Positions 8,630 to 16,458 of a stretch of DNA of 47,690 nucleotides are shown in pieces; position 1 is the first letter of the stretch; the number at the start of each line of letters is the position of its first letter. The stretch covers positions 1 to 47,690 of the IMG/VR virus record IMGVR_UViG_3300025695_000022. One strand, 5' to 3'. The translations under genes were made by a program, and so were the position numbers. The notes beneath the pieces were generated by a model. That model was not told where the DNA came from, did no database searches, and worked only from the letters and a program-made list of their open reading frames with translations. The stretch comes from a virus.

Positions 8630-9358
8630 CTAATAGTTTTTGATGTACATTGTGAAACATCTACTAACACCTGGCTCATTTCTTTTACCATGAATCCAGT
8701 TTTCATCATAAATCAATTGATAAAAAATATCTCCGCAGAAACTAACAAGCCCCAAATCCAAAAACTCTTTAAGGAATGTATCTCTCCATTGAATGAATTG
8801 TTGTGGAGATTCTTCAAATGCGCCGAGGTGTATATCAACTGCAATGTGCCTTACGTTATTTTTAAAGAATTCTTTATTATCTTCTGTAAGTATGTTAAAC
8901 TCTGCACCTTCTGCGTCTATCTTAAGAAAGTCAATATGGTCAATATCGTACTTAAATACAAACTCACCGAACGACATCATCTTAATTGTCTCGTCGTCAT
9001 CAGCTGCGGTTTTAAATACATTAACCAAATCTCTTTGGTGTCTACCTATTGCGTAATTAATTGGAATTACACGAGGATTCTTTACGTCCATAACGTAATC
9101 AGCTGTATTATAACATGCAGTTTTCAAAAGGCTACGACTAGGTTCTATCATATAAACTTTTTCCGCTCCTGCATCTAAAGCTTGAGCTGAAAACCATCCT
9201 ACACAAGAACCAATATCCACAACCACGTCATCAGGTAATACTTCATACCACCAATTATATTTTTTATTGATAGCGAACCCTTGGTACATCGGACCTATTT
9301 TATCTAATAGTAACCCTTCCGTGCTTAGTGTCTTGTAGTTAAACGCCTTTTTATTCAT
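8630..9358 (-). CDS. FkbM-type SAM-dependent methyltransferase
   Basis: A 242-residue class I methyltransferase. Motif I is VVDIGSCVGWFSAQAL near residue 46, followed by the acidic end of strand 2 in YMIEPSRSLL, and the FkbM-typical segment DFLKIDAEGAEFNIL near residue 140. FkbM enzymes usually O-methylate sugars or small molecules. Being embedded among fibre and virion genes, it could modify a host surface glycan, a virion protein, or a nucleotide sugar; the sequence does not say which. The start is preceded by AAGGATAATTTATATT. It is separated by 60 bases from the repeat-protein gene downstream. Confidence 0.85.
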   Translation of the reverse strand: MNKKAFNYKTLSTEGLLLDKIGPMYQGFAINKKYNWWYEVLPDDVVVDIGSCVGWFSAQALDAGAEKVYMIEPSRSLLKTACYNTADYVMDVKNPRVIPINYAIGRHQRDLVNVFKTAADDDETIKMMSFGEFVFKYDIDHIDFLKIDAEGAEFNILTEDNKEFFKNNVRHIAVDIHLGAFEESPQQFIQWRDTFLKEFLDLGLVSFCGDIFYQLIYDENWIHGKRNEPGVSRCFTMYIKNY

Positions 9359-9373
9359 AATATAAATTATCCT

Positions 9374-9595
9374 TTAAATATTGTAAATTGCTAATAATGC
9401 TGATATTAATTTCTCTGCTAAGATCTTATCTTCTTCTAATTCAAGAGTTGAATTGATGTTGTCAATATCAGTTAAATCGGTAACGAGTTCTTCAAATTCT
9501 TCTAAAGATATTTCGCCTGCTTCTAGTAAATCGCTAAGATCGTTGACCTGTTCTTCTAAATTATCTACTATTTCTTTTACTTTTGTACTACTCAT
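9374..9595 (-). CDS. Small acidic helical protein, 73 aa
   Basis: A 73-residue protein of unknown family, strongly acidic (many E and D, few basic residues) and almost wholly predicted helical, with the pattern VDNLEEQVNDLSDLL then LEEFEELVTDLTDI that looks like a short coiled coil. It is translated just after the lipoprotein gene (stop and start adjacent, with AGGAGAAAATAA before ATG) and 15 bases before the FkbM gene. It may be an adaptor or a regulatory peptide; no function is assigned. Confidence 0.6.
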   Translation of the reverse strand: MSSTKVKEIVDNLEEQVNDLSDLLEAGEISLEEFEELVTDLTDIDNINSTLELEEDKILAEKLISALLAIYNI

Positions 9596-9982
9596 TTATT
9601 TTCTCCTATCACCATAAACTTCTAACGCAGACGTCGTAACTTTAAAGATGTTGTTTCTCTTGATTTTACAGTATGCATTAGATGGATTCTTGCGTGTATA
9701 TAGTTCTTCTGATAGACTATATATTTCTTGATATGTATTGGCTATATTGGAGTTTAGAGTATGTTTACTATAAGTAGCCAAATATTTAGCATAATAATGT
9801 ATCATCTGTAGTTCTAAACTATTACACCAAGATTTCTCAGGACCATTTGGTGTTGATGCTGTAGTATTAAGCTCAACGAGTTTTCCATATTCCACATTAT
9901 CAAATGGAGAAACCATATACTTATTAGCTACGGCGCAACCTGATAAACTTAATATAAATAGTAACGTAATTAAAACTTTCAT
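9596..9982 (-). CDS. Putative phage lipoprotein, 128 aa
   Basis: The chosen start (9982) gives MKVLITLLFILSLSGC, a classic type II signal peptide with lipobox LSGC and acylated Cys at residue 16. GGAGGG lies just before it, whereas an upstream in-frame ATG at 10012 would add ten residues and spoil the signal peptide. The mature part has about 112 residues, three further cysteines and helical character. It is the first gene of the leftward block. Candidates are an outer-membrane lipoprotein for superinfection exclusion or a lysis (spanin-like) role. It is longer than typical Rz1 o-spanins and not proline rich, so the spanin idea is weak. Confidence 0.7.
   Translation of the reverse strand: MKVLITLLFILSLSGCAVANKYMVSPFDNVEYGKLVELNTTASTPNGPEKSWCNSLELQMIHYYAKYLATYSKHTLNSNIANTYQEIYSLSEELYTRKNPSNAYCKIKRNNIFKVTTSALEVYGDRRK
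9953..9960 (+). promoter_or_regulatory. T4-type late promoter (TATAAATA) for the tube-like gene
   Basis: An exact match to the T4 late -10 element, 44 bases before the ATG at 10005. It lies inside the signal-peptide coding region of the divergent lipoprotein gene. Late transcription fits a structural protein product and the gp55-type sigma factor encoded here. Confidence 0.65.
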
Positions 9983-10004
9983 AAACCCTCCGAGAGGTAA
10001 AATA

Positions 10005-10490
10005 ATGTCCACTAACTATTTATCACCAGCGAGCTTTGCGATTAATATAACAAGGTTGCCTAACGTAGAATTTACAGCGCAAAAAGTTGAATTGCCTGAA
10101 ATTACTTCCAGTCCTGTTGAAATGCAATCCCCATTCGCTAGTCACTTTGCGGTACAAGATAAATTACAATACGCAGACTTATCTTTATCTTTCATTATTG
10201 ACGAAAACATGGAAAACTATTTAGAAATATTCGATTGGATGAAAGGTTTAGGATCTCCGCAAAACTTAGAGCAATATAAAAATATAGCAGAGAGTGAACA
10301 TGGTATCAAATCGGACATCAGTGTAATCGTTACAAATAGTCATAAAAATGCCAATATGAATTTTAAATTTTTTAACTGTTTTCCTGTCTCTTTATCAGGA
10401 GTACAATTAGACGTCACTGCTAATGACATTACATATCCTGAAGCGTCAGTCACATTCCGATATGATTATTTTACAATAGATAGAATTTAA
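10005..10490 (+). CDS. gp19-like tail tube / baseplate tube protein, 161 aa
   Basis: The length (161) is close to the T4 tail tube protein gp19 (163). The order of elements matches that fold: an opening FAINITRLPNVEFTAQKVELPEI, then a beta strand pair and the helix ENYLEIFDWMKGLG, and a C-terminal VTFRYDYFTIDRI strand like the ends of gp19 and gp54. T4-likes often carry several paralogues of this fold, including tube and baseplate tube initiators. It is therefore a tube-fold structural protein, but whether it is the major tube protein or a baseplate paralogue is open. A Shine-Dalgarno GAGAGG and an upstream late promoter support the call. Confidence 0.7.
   Translation: MSTNYLSPASFAINITRLPNVEFTAQKVELPEITSSPVEMQSPFASHFAVQDKLQYADLSLSFIIDENMENYLEIFDWMKGLGSPQNLEQYKNIAESEHGIKSDISVIVTNSHKNANMNFKFFNCFPVSLSGVQLDVTANDITYPEASVTFRYDYFTIDRI
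10017..10024 (-). promoter_or_regulatory. Possible variant late promoter (GATAAATA) for the leftward block
   Basis: On the minus strand this reads GATAAATA, one base from the T4 late element, 34 bases before the lipoprotein start. It is the only late-like element seen close to the head of the leftward structural block. The AT-rich background makes a chance match possible. Confidence 0.3.
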
Positions 10491-10493
10491 CTA

Positions 10494-10522
10494 TTTACAT
10501 TCTCTTAATTGTTTGATATAAT
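10494..10522 (+). promoter_or_regulatory. Sigma70 promoter for uvsY
   Basis: TTTACA at 10494-10499, 17-base spacer, TATAAT at 10517-10522. It sits in the gap before uvsY, 32 bases ahead of its ATG. Confidence 0.75.
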
Positions 10523-10554
10523 ACAAACACGAATAACATAGGAGACTTTATATA

Positions 10555-10995
10555 ATGAGTAGTGCCGAAGACATTGGTGCATTGTGGGCAAAAGACTGTA
10601 AGATAGATGAAACTGATCTAGTTAGAGCGTCTCGAGAAATTCCAGAACTGCATAGTAAATATTACAACTTATTCTATCGTGAAGCTTTACTTGTGAAAAA
10701 GTATAAAGCTGAGTATAAAGAATTAGAACAAGATAAGCGTGAATACTATGATGGTTCAATGGCTGAAGAAGATCTTAAATCAAGAGGTTGGAAACCATAT
10801 CAAAAGAAAGTACTACGCAACGAAGTAGACAAATATATCCAATCTGATAAAGATATTATCAATTTAAGTCTTAAGATTGATTACCACCAAGAACGTGCTA
10901 AGTTCATTGAAGACATTCTAAAGTCTATCCACTCTCGTAACTTTGTGGTGAAAAACATGATCGACGTGATCAAATTCCAAGCCGGAGCATATTAA
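10555..10995 (+). CDS. uvsY: UvsY-like recombination mediator
   Basis: A 146-residue helical protein matching T4 UvsY (137 aa) in length and in key segments: the central YYDGSMAEEDLKSRGWKPY motif and the final DVIKFQAG. UvsY loads the recombinase UvsX onto gp32-covered single-stranded DNA. The gene is preceded by AGGAGACTTTATATA and a sigma70 promoter, and followed two genes later by uvsW, as in other T4-likes. Its last codons have a degenerate copy beyond the following gene (11306-11332), described separately. Confidence is high. Confidence 0.9.
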   Translation: MSSAEDIGALWAKDCKIDETDLVRASREIPELHSKYYNLFYREALLVKKYKAEYKELEQDKREYYDGSMAEEDLKSRGWKPYQKKVLRNEVDKYIQSDKDIINLSLKIDYHQERAKFIEDILKSIHSRNFVVKNMIDVIKFQAGAY

Positions 10996-10998
10996 TAA
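10972..10998 (+). repeat. First copy of a 27-bp imperfect direct repeat (uvsY 3' end)
   Basis: Covers the last codons and stop of uvsY. It matches 11306-11332 at 22 of 27 positions. The copies flank the 84-aa gene. Confidence 0.7.
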
Positions 10999-10999
10999 T

Positions 11000-11007
11000 T
11001 ATAAATA
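11000..11007 (+). promoter_or_regulatory. T4-type late promoter (TATAAATA)
   Basis: An exact late element 37 bases before the ATG at 11045, directly after uvsY. It would drive the 84-aa gene and possibly uvsW late in infection, as T4 uvsW is also expressed late. Confidence 0.65.
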
Positions 11008-11044
11008 ATCCTTATTGTTTAAATTTAATGTAAAGGAAATATAA

Positions 11045-11299
11045 ATGAATTACTCTAATTTCATGACAGAAAATGTAAAAACGCGAATTAAAGCTAAATT
11101 AAAGAAAGCTGATGACCAGCACGAACTGTCTAACATAGACGATATCATCAAAGATATGAAACGGATTGGAAACCTTAAGGGATTAGCATATCTCGCCGTT
11201 GATTTACAAAAAACTGCTAAGAAGTTTGAAAAAACTGGCTCAGACGAAGATTACGATGATATGTTAGATGCATACGATAAGCTAATGTTAAACCTGTAA
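11045..11299 (+). CDS. Small helical protein between uvsY and uvsW, 84 aa
   Basis: An 84-residue, charged, helical protein starting MNYSNFMTENVKTRIK. It is preceded by AAAGGAAATATAA and an exact late promoter. T4 also has small genes around uvsY and uvsW, but I do not see a convincing match to any of them. The gene is bracketed by two imperfect copies of the uvsY 3' end, which suggests that it arrived or was rearranged between them. No motif indicates function; a small DNA-binding or recombination accessory protein is only a positional guess. Confidence 0.6.
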   Translation: MNYSNFMTENVKTRIKAKLKKADDQHELSNIDDIIKDMKRIGNLKGLAYLAVDLQKTAKKFEKTGSDEDYDDMLDAYDKLMLNL

Positions 11300-11305
11300 T
11301 TGCTT

Positions 11306-11332
11306 AAATTTCAAGCTGGCGGATATTGATAA
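11306..11332 (+). repeat. Degenerate relic of the uvsY 3' end
   Basis: Reads KFQAGGY-stop in frame, against KFQAGAY-stop at the real uvsY end. Three of the five differences are third-codon changes and one swaps TAA for TGA. A weakened late-like element (GATAAATA, 11328-11335) follows, mirroring the TATAAATA after the real end. Confidence 0.65.
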
Positions 11333-11370
11333 ATAGTATTAGTAAAATCAATTAAGGTTTAATTAATATT

Positions 11371-12867
11371 ATGAGTGAAGTAGTTAACGTAGAATATTTA
11401 AATGAAGTGCATATGAGAGTGATAGCGGAACCTTCAACGCGCCAAGAGATCTCTAACTACTTCTCCTTTCAACCGGCAGGTTATCAATTTACACCAAAAT
11501 ATAAAGCTCGCATGTGGGATGGGTACATCAGATTATATTCTCCGATGAAACCTGTTCTATATGTTGGCTTATTAAATCACCTCAAAAAGTTTTGTGAAGA
11601 ACGCGAATATCATTTAAATATTGCAGATGAATATGTCAATTCAGATCCTGTAGATCCAAACTACGGATACGAAATTGCTAAGTATATTAACTGTAAGTTC
11701 CAACCTAGAAACTATCAAAACGATTATATAGTCAACGCAATTCAAGACAAGCGTTCTTTAAACGTATCTCCGACTTCATCAGGTAAATCTCTAATCATTT
11801 ATTTGATGCAACAACATTACCACGTAACAGAAGAACTACGTACACTTATTATCGTTCCAACTATTTCTCTTGTATATCAAATGGCAGGCGACTTCGTTGA
11901 ATATGGATGTAAAGAAGATCATATCTATACTATTAAAGGTGGTGTGGATAAACACACAGATGCTCCTATTGTTATATCAACATGGCAATCATTACAGAAA
12001 TTACCAAAGCAATGGTTTGACCAATTTGGTGTTATTCTTGGTGATGAAGCTCATACTTTCCAAGCAAAATCATTAACAACTATTATGGAAAAGATGGTTG
12101 ATTGTAAATACCGACATGGGTTTACAGGTACATTAAAATCAGACGAATCTAAAACTCACCGCCTTGTGTTAGAAGGTTGCTTTGGTTCTGTTCGTAAATT
12201 TGTATCTACTCGTGATTTGATGGACGAAGGTACTGTTGCTGATTTTAAAGTAAAAGCATTAGTATTAGATCATAAGAACGAAACTAAGAAACTGTTTAAA
12301 GATGCAATGAAACAAATCAAAGATACATCTCGTAAGTATCCTGCTGAACGCGAATTTATTACTAACAATGAAAAACGTAATTTGTTTATTCGTAATCTAT
12401 TATGGTCTTTAGAAGGTCAAAACAATTTAGTTCTATTTGATTTAGTTGAGAAACATGGTAAGATATTAGAACCAATGTTACGTAAAGACGATCGTCAATT
12501 ACATTTTATTTACGGTGCAACATCTGGCGATGAACGTGAACGTATTAGACATTTAGTTGAAAATGATCCAGTGAAACAACATGATATCTTAGCATCTTAT
12601 GGTGTATTCAGTACAGGCGTAAATTTAAAACGATTAGATAATGTAATATTCGCGTCTGGTTCTAAATCTGAGATTAAAGTATTACAATCAATTGGTAGGA
12701 CGTTACGTAAAGGTAATGGTTCTGATAAAGCTGTACTATATGATATTGCGGATGATTTGTCGGTAGGATCTTTTTCTAATTATACGTTAAACCATTTTAA
12801 GAAACGTATTGAAATATATTCATCAGAGGAATTTGATTTTAAAATCTATACAATAGACAACTTTTAG
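11371..12867 (+). CDS. uvsW: UvsW-like RNA-DNA / DNA helicase
   Basis: At 498 residues it matches T4 UvsW. It is a superfamily 2 helicase: the Walker A motif SPTSSGKS is near residue 132, the DEAH box in LGDEAHTF near residue 223, motif III in FTGTLKSDE, and motif VI in QSIGRTLRKG near residue 440. The N-terminal ~100 residues correspond to the UvsW DNA-binding domain, with the motif YKARMWDGYIRLY. UvsW unwinds branched DNA and R-loops and moves T4 from origin-dependent to recombination-dependent replication. The start context is TTTAATTAATATT before ATG. A strong promoter on the opposite strand (12890-12918) points into its 3' end. Confidence 0.95.
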   Translation: MSEVVNVEYLNEVHMRVIAEPSTRQEISNYFSFQPAGYQFTPKYKARMWDGYIRLYSPMKPVLYVGLLNHLKKFCEEREYHLNIADEYVNSDPVDPNYGYEIAKYINCKFQPRNYQNDYIVNAIQDKRSLNVSPTSSGKSLIIYLMQQHYHVTEELRTLIIVPTISLVYQMAGDFVEYGCKEDHIYTIKGGVDKHTDAPIVISTWQSLQKLPKQWFDQFGVILGDEAHTFQAKSLTTIMEKMVDCKYRHGFTGTLKSDESKTHRLVLEGCFGSVRKFVSTRDLMDEGTVADFKVKALVLDHKNETKKLFKDAMKQIKDTSRKYPAEREFITNNEKRNLFIRNLLWSLEGQNNLVLFDLVEKHGKILEPMLRKDDRQLHFIYGATSGDERERIRHLVENDPVKQHDILASYGVFSTGVNLKRLDNVIFASGSKSEIKVLQSIGRTLRKGNGSDKAVLYDIADDLSVGSFSNYTLNHFKKRIEIYSSEEFDFKIYTIDNF

Positions 12868-12889
12868 TATTATTAGAGAGGATAATAGT

Positions 12890-12918
12890 ATTATACAATA
12901 GTTACAACCACATGTCAA
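12890..12918 (-). promoter_or_regulatory. Consensus sigma70 promoter on the minus strand, antisense to uvsW
   Basis: On the minus strand: TTGACA (12918-12913), exactly 17 bases, TATAAT (12895-12890). It would fire leftwards from about 12883 into the 3' end of uvsW. No minus-strand gene follows nearby. Confidence 0.6.
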
Positions 12919-12964
12919 TAGTTTTCTTAAATTAATTTCATTATATTAATATTTCTATTGACAT
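12912..12964. repeat. 10-bp inverted repeat holding two divergent -35 boxes
   Basis: ATGTCAATAG (12912-12921) and CTATTGACAT (12955-12964) are perfect reverse complements. Each contains the TTGACA of one of two divergent promoters, so the arrangement is nearly symmetrical around 12938. Confidence 0.75.
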
Positions 12965-12986
12965 ATTAGCAAAATTGTTATATAAT
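12958..12986 (+). promoter_or_regulatory. Perfect consensus sigma70 promoter for gene 55
   Basis: TTGACA 12958-12963, 17-base spacer, TATAAT 12981-12986. It lies 30 bases before the gp55 ATG. Confidence 0.85.
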
Positions 12987-13016
12987 AGTATCACTAATGA
13001 AAATAGTGAGGCAATT

Positions 13017-13556
13017 ATGGCTAAAAAGAAAAATTATGTAAATAATAAAGATCTACTAAATGCACTTATAGAATATAGAGCTAACGTTGCTGAAGCAGAA
13101 AACGCAGGTGACAAGGTACCACAAGTACCTAACTATATTGGTGAGTGTATCTACTTAATCGCAACACGTCTTGCGACCAAACCAAACTTTTCAGGTTATT
13201 CATATAAAGAAGATATGATTTCAGATGGCATTGAAAACTGTCTACAATATATTCATAACTTTAATCCTGAAAAATCTCAAAACCCATTCGCATACTTTAC
13301 TCAGATTATTTGGTACGCATTCTTACGCCGTATTCAAAAAGAGAAAAAGCAAATGTATATCAAGTTTAAATCCTCGCAGGCTTTAATGACTCAGATCAAT
13401 ATAATGGATTCAGACGGTGGTGAAATTCAAATGCAAGAACCACCTGAATATATTAATGAATTCATTGATGAATTTGAAGGTAAACTCAAAGCCAAGAAAA
13501 AAGAAGCTGATGATAAAAAACTTGAAGCTGAAGAAAAGATTGACATCGAAGAATAA
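13017..13556 (+). CDS. 55: Late-transcription sigma factor gp55-like
   Basis: The start at 13017 follows GAGGCAATT and lies downstream of the promoter. An in-frame ATG at 12975 falls inside the promoter and is rejected. The 179-residue product has the gp55 core: YSYKEDMISDGIENCLQYIHNFNPEKSQNPFAYFTQIIWYAF in shortened form is the sigma region 2-like part (DMISDGIEN, FAYFTQIIWYAFLRRI), followed by an acidic, Lys-rich C-terminus. gp55 directs host RNA polymerase to TATAAATA late promoters, several of which occur in this window, helped by the sliding clamp gp45. The last codons contain the promoter for gene 47. Confidence 0.92.
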   Translation: MAKKKNYVNNKDLLNALIEYRANVAEAENAGDKVPQVPNYIGECIYLIATRLATKPNFSGYSYKEDMISDGIENCLQYIHNFNPEKSQNPFAYFTQIIWYAFLRRIQKEKKQMYIKFKSSQALMTQINIMDSDGGEIQMQEPPEYINEFIDEFEGKLKAKKKEADDKKLEAEEKIDIEE

Positions 13557-13568
13557 CTGTGTTATAAT
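13540..13568 (+). promoter_or_regulatory. Perfect consensus sigma70 promoter for genes 47-46
   Basis: TTGACA 13540-13545, 17-base spacer, TATAAT 13563-13568, with an extended -10 TG (TGTTATAAT). It overlaps the end of gene 55 and lies 27 bases before the gene 47 ATG. Confidence 0.85.
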
Positions 13569-13594
13569 GGCGTTAATTAATTAAGAGGATAACT

Positions 13595-14656
13595 ATGAAA
13601 ATAGCAATTGTTACCGATATGCACATTGGCGCAAGAGGTGATAGCAAAGTATTCCAAGATCATCAAGAACGATTCTTTATGGAACAATTCTTTCCTTATT
13701 TGGATGAGAATGATATTAAAGTAGTCTTTGATCTTGGCGATACATTTGACCGCCGTAAGTATATTAATTATGTTAGTTTAAAACGTGGTAAGGAATACTT
13801 CTTTGACCAAATGGCTAAACGTGGTATTGCATATCATGCTTTGATTGGCAATCATACTACATATTATACTAACACTAACGAAGTTAACTCAATGAACTTA
13901 TTGTTGGCTGAGTACCCTAACTTCCATTTGTATGAACATGATGCTAAAGAAATTAATCTTGGTTCAACTAAGTTCTTAATGTTACCTTGGATCTGTAAAT
14001 CTAATTACGAGCAAGTATCTGAAATGTTACAAACATCTGATGCTAACTTAGTAATGGGTCATTTAGAAGTTCAAGGTTTTGAGATGATGAAAGGTACTGT
14101 ATGTACGCATGGTCTCAAGATGGAAGTATTTAAAAACTTTGAGAGTGTTTACTCTGGTCATTTCCATCATCCATCTCGCTATCGTAATATCGAATATCTT
14201 GGTGCACCTTATGAAATGAATTGGTCAGATTATAATGGTTCTCGTGGATTTCATATTCTTGATACCGAAACAAGAGAAATGACTAAAATTGAAAATCCTA
14301 ATAAGATTTTTATTAAAATAGATTATGATGATGCTGATATGACTATTGATGATATTGCTAATATGGACCTTTCTAATTTGAAAAATACATACATTAAAGT
14401 AATCGTTAAGAATCGTACTAATTCATATCTATATGATTTGTTTATGAGCAGGTTGTCTGAAGAAGGTGTCGCTGATGTAAAAGCAGTTGACGATTCACTT
14501 AATTTAGAATCTGCAGGTGTTGACGATATCTTAGATGAAACAAAAGATACGAAAGAAATTCTACATAATTACATTGATTCTCTAGAAACAAATGTAGAAA
14601 AGAATCGTATCAAACATGTCATCGATGATTTATACTCAGAGGCGTTAAGTTTGTAA
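13595..14656 (+). CDS. 47: Recombination nuclease subunit gp47 (Mre11-like)
   Basis: A 353-residue calcineurin-like phosphoesterase with the metal-binding series TDMHIGA (residues 7-13), DLGDTFDRR (about 46), IGNHTTYY (about 88), MGHLEVQG and SGHFHHPSRY (about 187), matching T4 gp47 (339 aa). With gp46 it forms the Mre11-Rad50 type complex that resects DNA ends for recombination-dependent replication and host DNA degradation. The start follows AAGAGGATAACT. The stop overlaps the gp46 start by one base (TAATG), so the two subunits are coupled. Confidence 0.95.
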   Translation: MKIAIVTDMHIGARGDSKVFQDHQERFFMEQFFPYLDENDIKVVFDLGDTFDRRKYINYVSLKRGKEYFFDQMAKRGIAYHALIGNHTTYYTNTNEVNSMNLLLAEYPNFHLYEHDAKEINLGSTKFLMLPWICKSNYEQVSEMLQTSDANLVMGHLEVQGFEMMKGTVCTHGLKMEVFKNFESVYSGHFHHPSRYRNIEYLGAPYEMNWSDYNGSRGFHILDTETREMTKIENPNKIFIKIDYDDADMTIDDIANMDLSNLKNTYIKVIVKNRTNSYLYDLFMSRLSEEGVADVKAVDDSLNLESAGVDDILDETKDTKEILHNYIDSLETNVEKNRIKHVIDDLYSEALSL

Positions 14657-16368
14657 TGAGAATACATTTTAAACGTGTAAAATATAAAAACATATTGTCT
14701 ACTGGTAATGTATTTACAACTATTGATTTAGATCGTAGAAGTAGTACATTAATCAGTGGATCTAATGGCGCAGGTAAATCTACTTTGCTTGACGCCATTG
14801 TGTTTGGTTTATATGGTAAACCTTTCCGCAAAATAAACAAACCTCAGTTGGTCAATTCAATCAATATGAAAGAATTGGAAGTTGAGGTTGAGTTTATTGT
14901 TGGTGGTAAAAACTATATCGTAAGACGTGGTATTAAACCTGCTTTCTTTGAGATCTATAAAGAAGGCGAATTGTTAAATCAAGATGCAGCAGTTAAGGAT
15001 TATCAAGCTTATCTTGAAGAACATATCATTGGTATTAATGCAAAATCGTTTACGCAAATTGTTGTATTGGGTAGCGCAACGTATGTTCCTTTTATGGAAT
15101 TACCTGCTCACCAACGTCGTGATATTATCGAAGATCTACTTGAGATTCAAGTCTTTAGTACAATGAATCTATTAGTTAAAGATCGTGTTTCTGAAAATAA
15201 GAATCTAATCAATGATAACTCTTATCGTTTAGATTTGACTAATTCAAAGATTGATTCTGCGGAAGAACATAATGATTCTATTCGTAAATTAAAAGAAACA
15301 GAAGTAGAAAAAATCCGAGAAAAGATGCAAGGCCACCTAAATAGTATTGAGGAAAAGCAAAAATCAATCGAAGAAATTGATGCTGAAATTGCTAATCTTA
15401 TTGATACTATTAAGGATAAAGCAAATGCAAAAGCCAAATACGACAAAGCCATCTCTATACGACAGGATCTTGAAACGAATAGACGCGCTTTTGAAAAAGA
15501 CTTGTCGTTTTATCATGATCACGATAATTGCCCTACGTGTAGGCAAGGGATTGATCATGAGTTTAAGACCAGTATCGTCGAAGAAAAAGGTAAACGAAAA
15601 GAAGAAATCGAACAAGGATTAGTCGATATTGATTCTAAGATTAAAGACTTTCGTATTAGATTAGACGAAATATCTACAGTTGAAGATCAGGTTCGTGATA
15701 AGAATCTATCAGCAGGAGAAATCCGAGCTGAAATCAATATGGCTAAGAATGCGTTGAAATCCTATGCTAAAGAATTAAAGGATGCAGAGAAAGAAGTTGA
15801 AGAAGTGGATAATTCTAAATTACAGACTCTTAAAGAGGAAGTAAGTCAGATTGAAACTGATCGTAAAGAATTACTTGACGAGAAAAACGTTCTTGCTATT
15901 GTAAATACAATTCTTAAAGATGGTGGTATCAAGTCACGTATTATTAGTCAGTACATTCCTGTAATGAATAAACTAATCAACAAGTACTTAGCTGCCTTTG
16001 ATTTATTCGTTGATTTCCAATTGGATGAAAACTTCAATGAAATAATCAAATCAAGATTCCGTGATAAGTTTTCTTATGCTTCGTTCTCTGAAGGTGAAAA
16101 GTTACGTATTACGTTATCAATTATGTTAGCATGGCGTTCTGTCGCTAAACTACGCAACTCTGTATCAACAAACCTTCTTATGTTAGACGAAACATTGGAT
16201 GGCGCGTTAGATGGAGTTGGTATTGAAAATCTAATCGAAACATTACATGCTTTAAACACCGATGATAACATCTTTGTTATATCACATCGTGGTGATCAAT
16301 TCGCAGAGAAATTTGCGTCTCATATCAAGTTCCACAAAGTTAAGAACTTCAGTGAAATATTGGTCTAG
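14656..16368 (+). CDS. 46: Recombination nuclease subunit gp46 (Rad50/SbcC-like ATPase)
   Basis: 570 residues, close to T4 gp46 (560). It has Walker A in SGSNGAGKST (about residue 35), a long coiled coil interrupted by the zinc hook CPTC (about residue 291), the ABC signature SFSEGEKLRITLS (about residue 476) and Walker B in LLMLDETLDGALD (about residue 510). It pairs with gp47 to process DNA ends. The one-base overlap with gene 47 indicates coupled translation. No anomalies are seen. Confidence 0.96.
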   Translation: MRIHFKRVKYKNILSTGNVFTTIDLDRRSSTLISGSNGAGKSTLLDAIVFGLYGKPFRKINKPQLVNSINMKELEVEVEFIVGGKNYIVRRGIKPAFFEIYKEGELLNQDAAVKDYQAYLEEHIIGINAKSFTQIVVLGSATYVPFMELPAHQRRDIIEDLLEIQVFSTMNLLVKDRVSENKNLINDNSYRLDLTNSKIDSAEEHNDSIRKLKETEVEKIREKMQGHLNSIEEKQKSIEEIDAEIANLIDTIKDKANAKAKYDKAISIRQDLETNRRAFEKDLSFYHDHDNCPTCRQGIDHEFKTSIVEEKGKRKEEIEQGLVDIDSKIKDFRIRLDEISTVEDQVRDKNLSAGEIRAEINMAKNALKSYAKELKDAEKEVEEVDNSKLQTLKEEVSQIETDRKELLDEKNVLAIVNTILKDGGIKSRIISQYIPVMNKLINKYLAAFDLFVDFQLDENFNEIIKSRFRDKFSYASFSEGEKLRITLSIMLAWRSVAKLRNSVSTNLLMLDETLDGALDGVGIENLIETLHALNTDDNIFVISHRGDQFAEKFASHIKFHKVKNFSEILV

Positions 16369-16380
16369 TGAAAAAAGTGG

Positions 16381-16409
16381 TTTACATATGCGGTCTGTTG
16401 TGTTATAAT
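16381..16409 (+). promoter_or_regulatory. Sigma70 promoter for DNA polymerase gene 43
   Basis: TTTACA 16381-16386, 17-base spacer, TATAAT 16404-16409 with extended -10 TG. The core TTGTGTTATAATGG is shared with the promoter at 20629. Confidence 0.8.
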
Positions 16410-16458
16410 GGACCGTATATTAAATCGCAATATTATATTATGTAACTTAAGGTAAACA

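Noticed and set aside
8624-9178. Long plus-strand frames opposite the FkbM gene
   Set aside because: Cys/Asn/Ile-rich shadow frames without starts or motifs; the minus-strand frame has clear methyltransferase motifs.
12866-12896. Terminator after uvsW
   Set aside because: Only a 6-bp TATTAT/ATAATA symmetry without GC pairs or a T-run.
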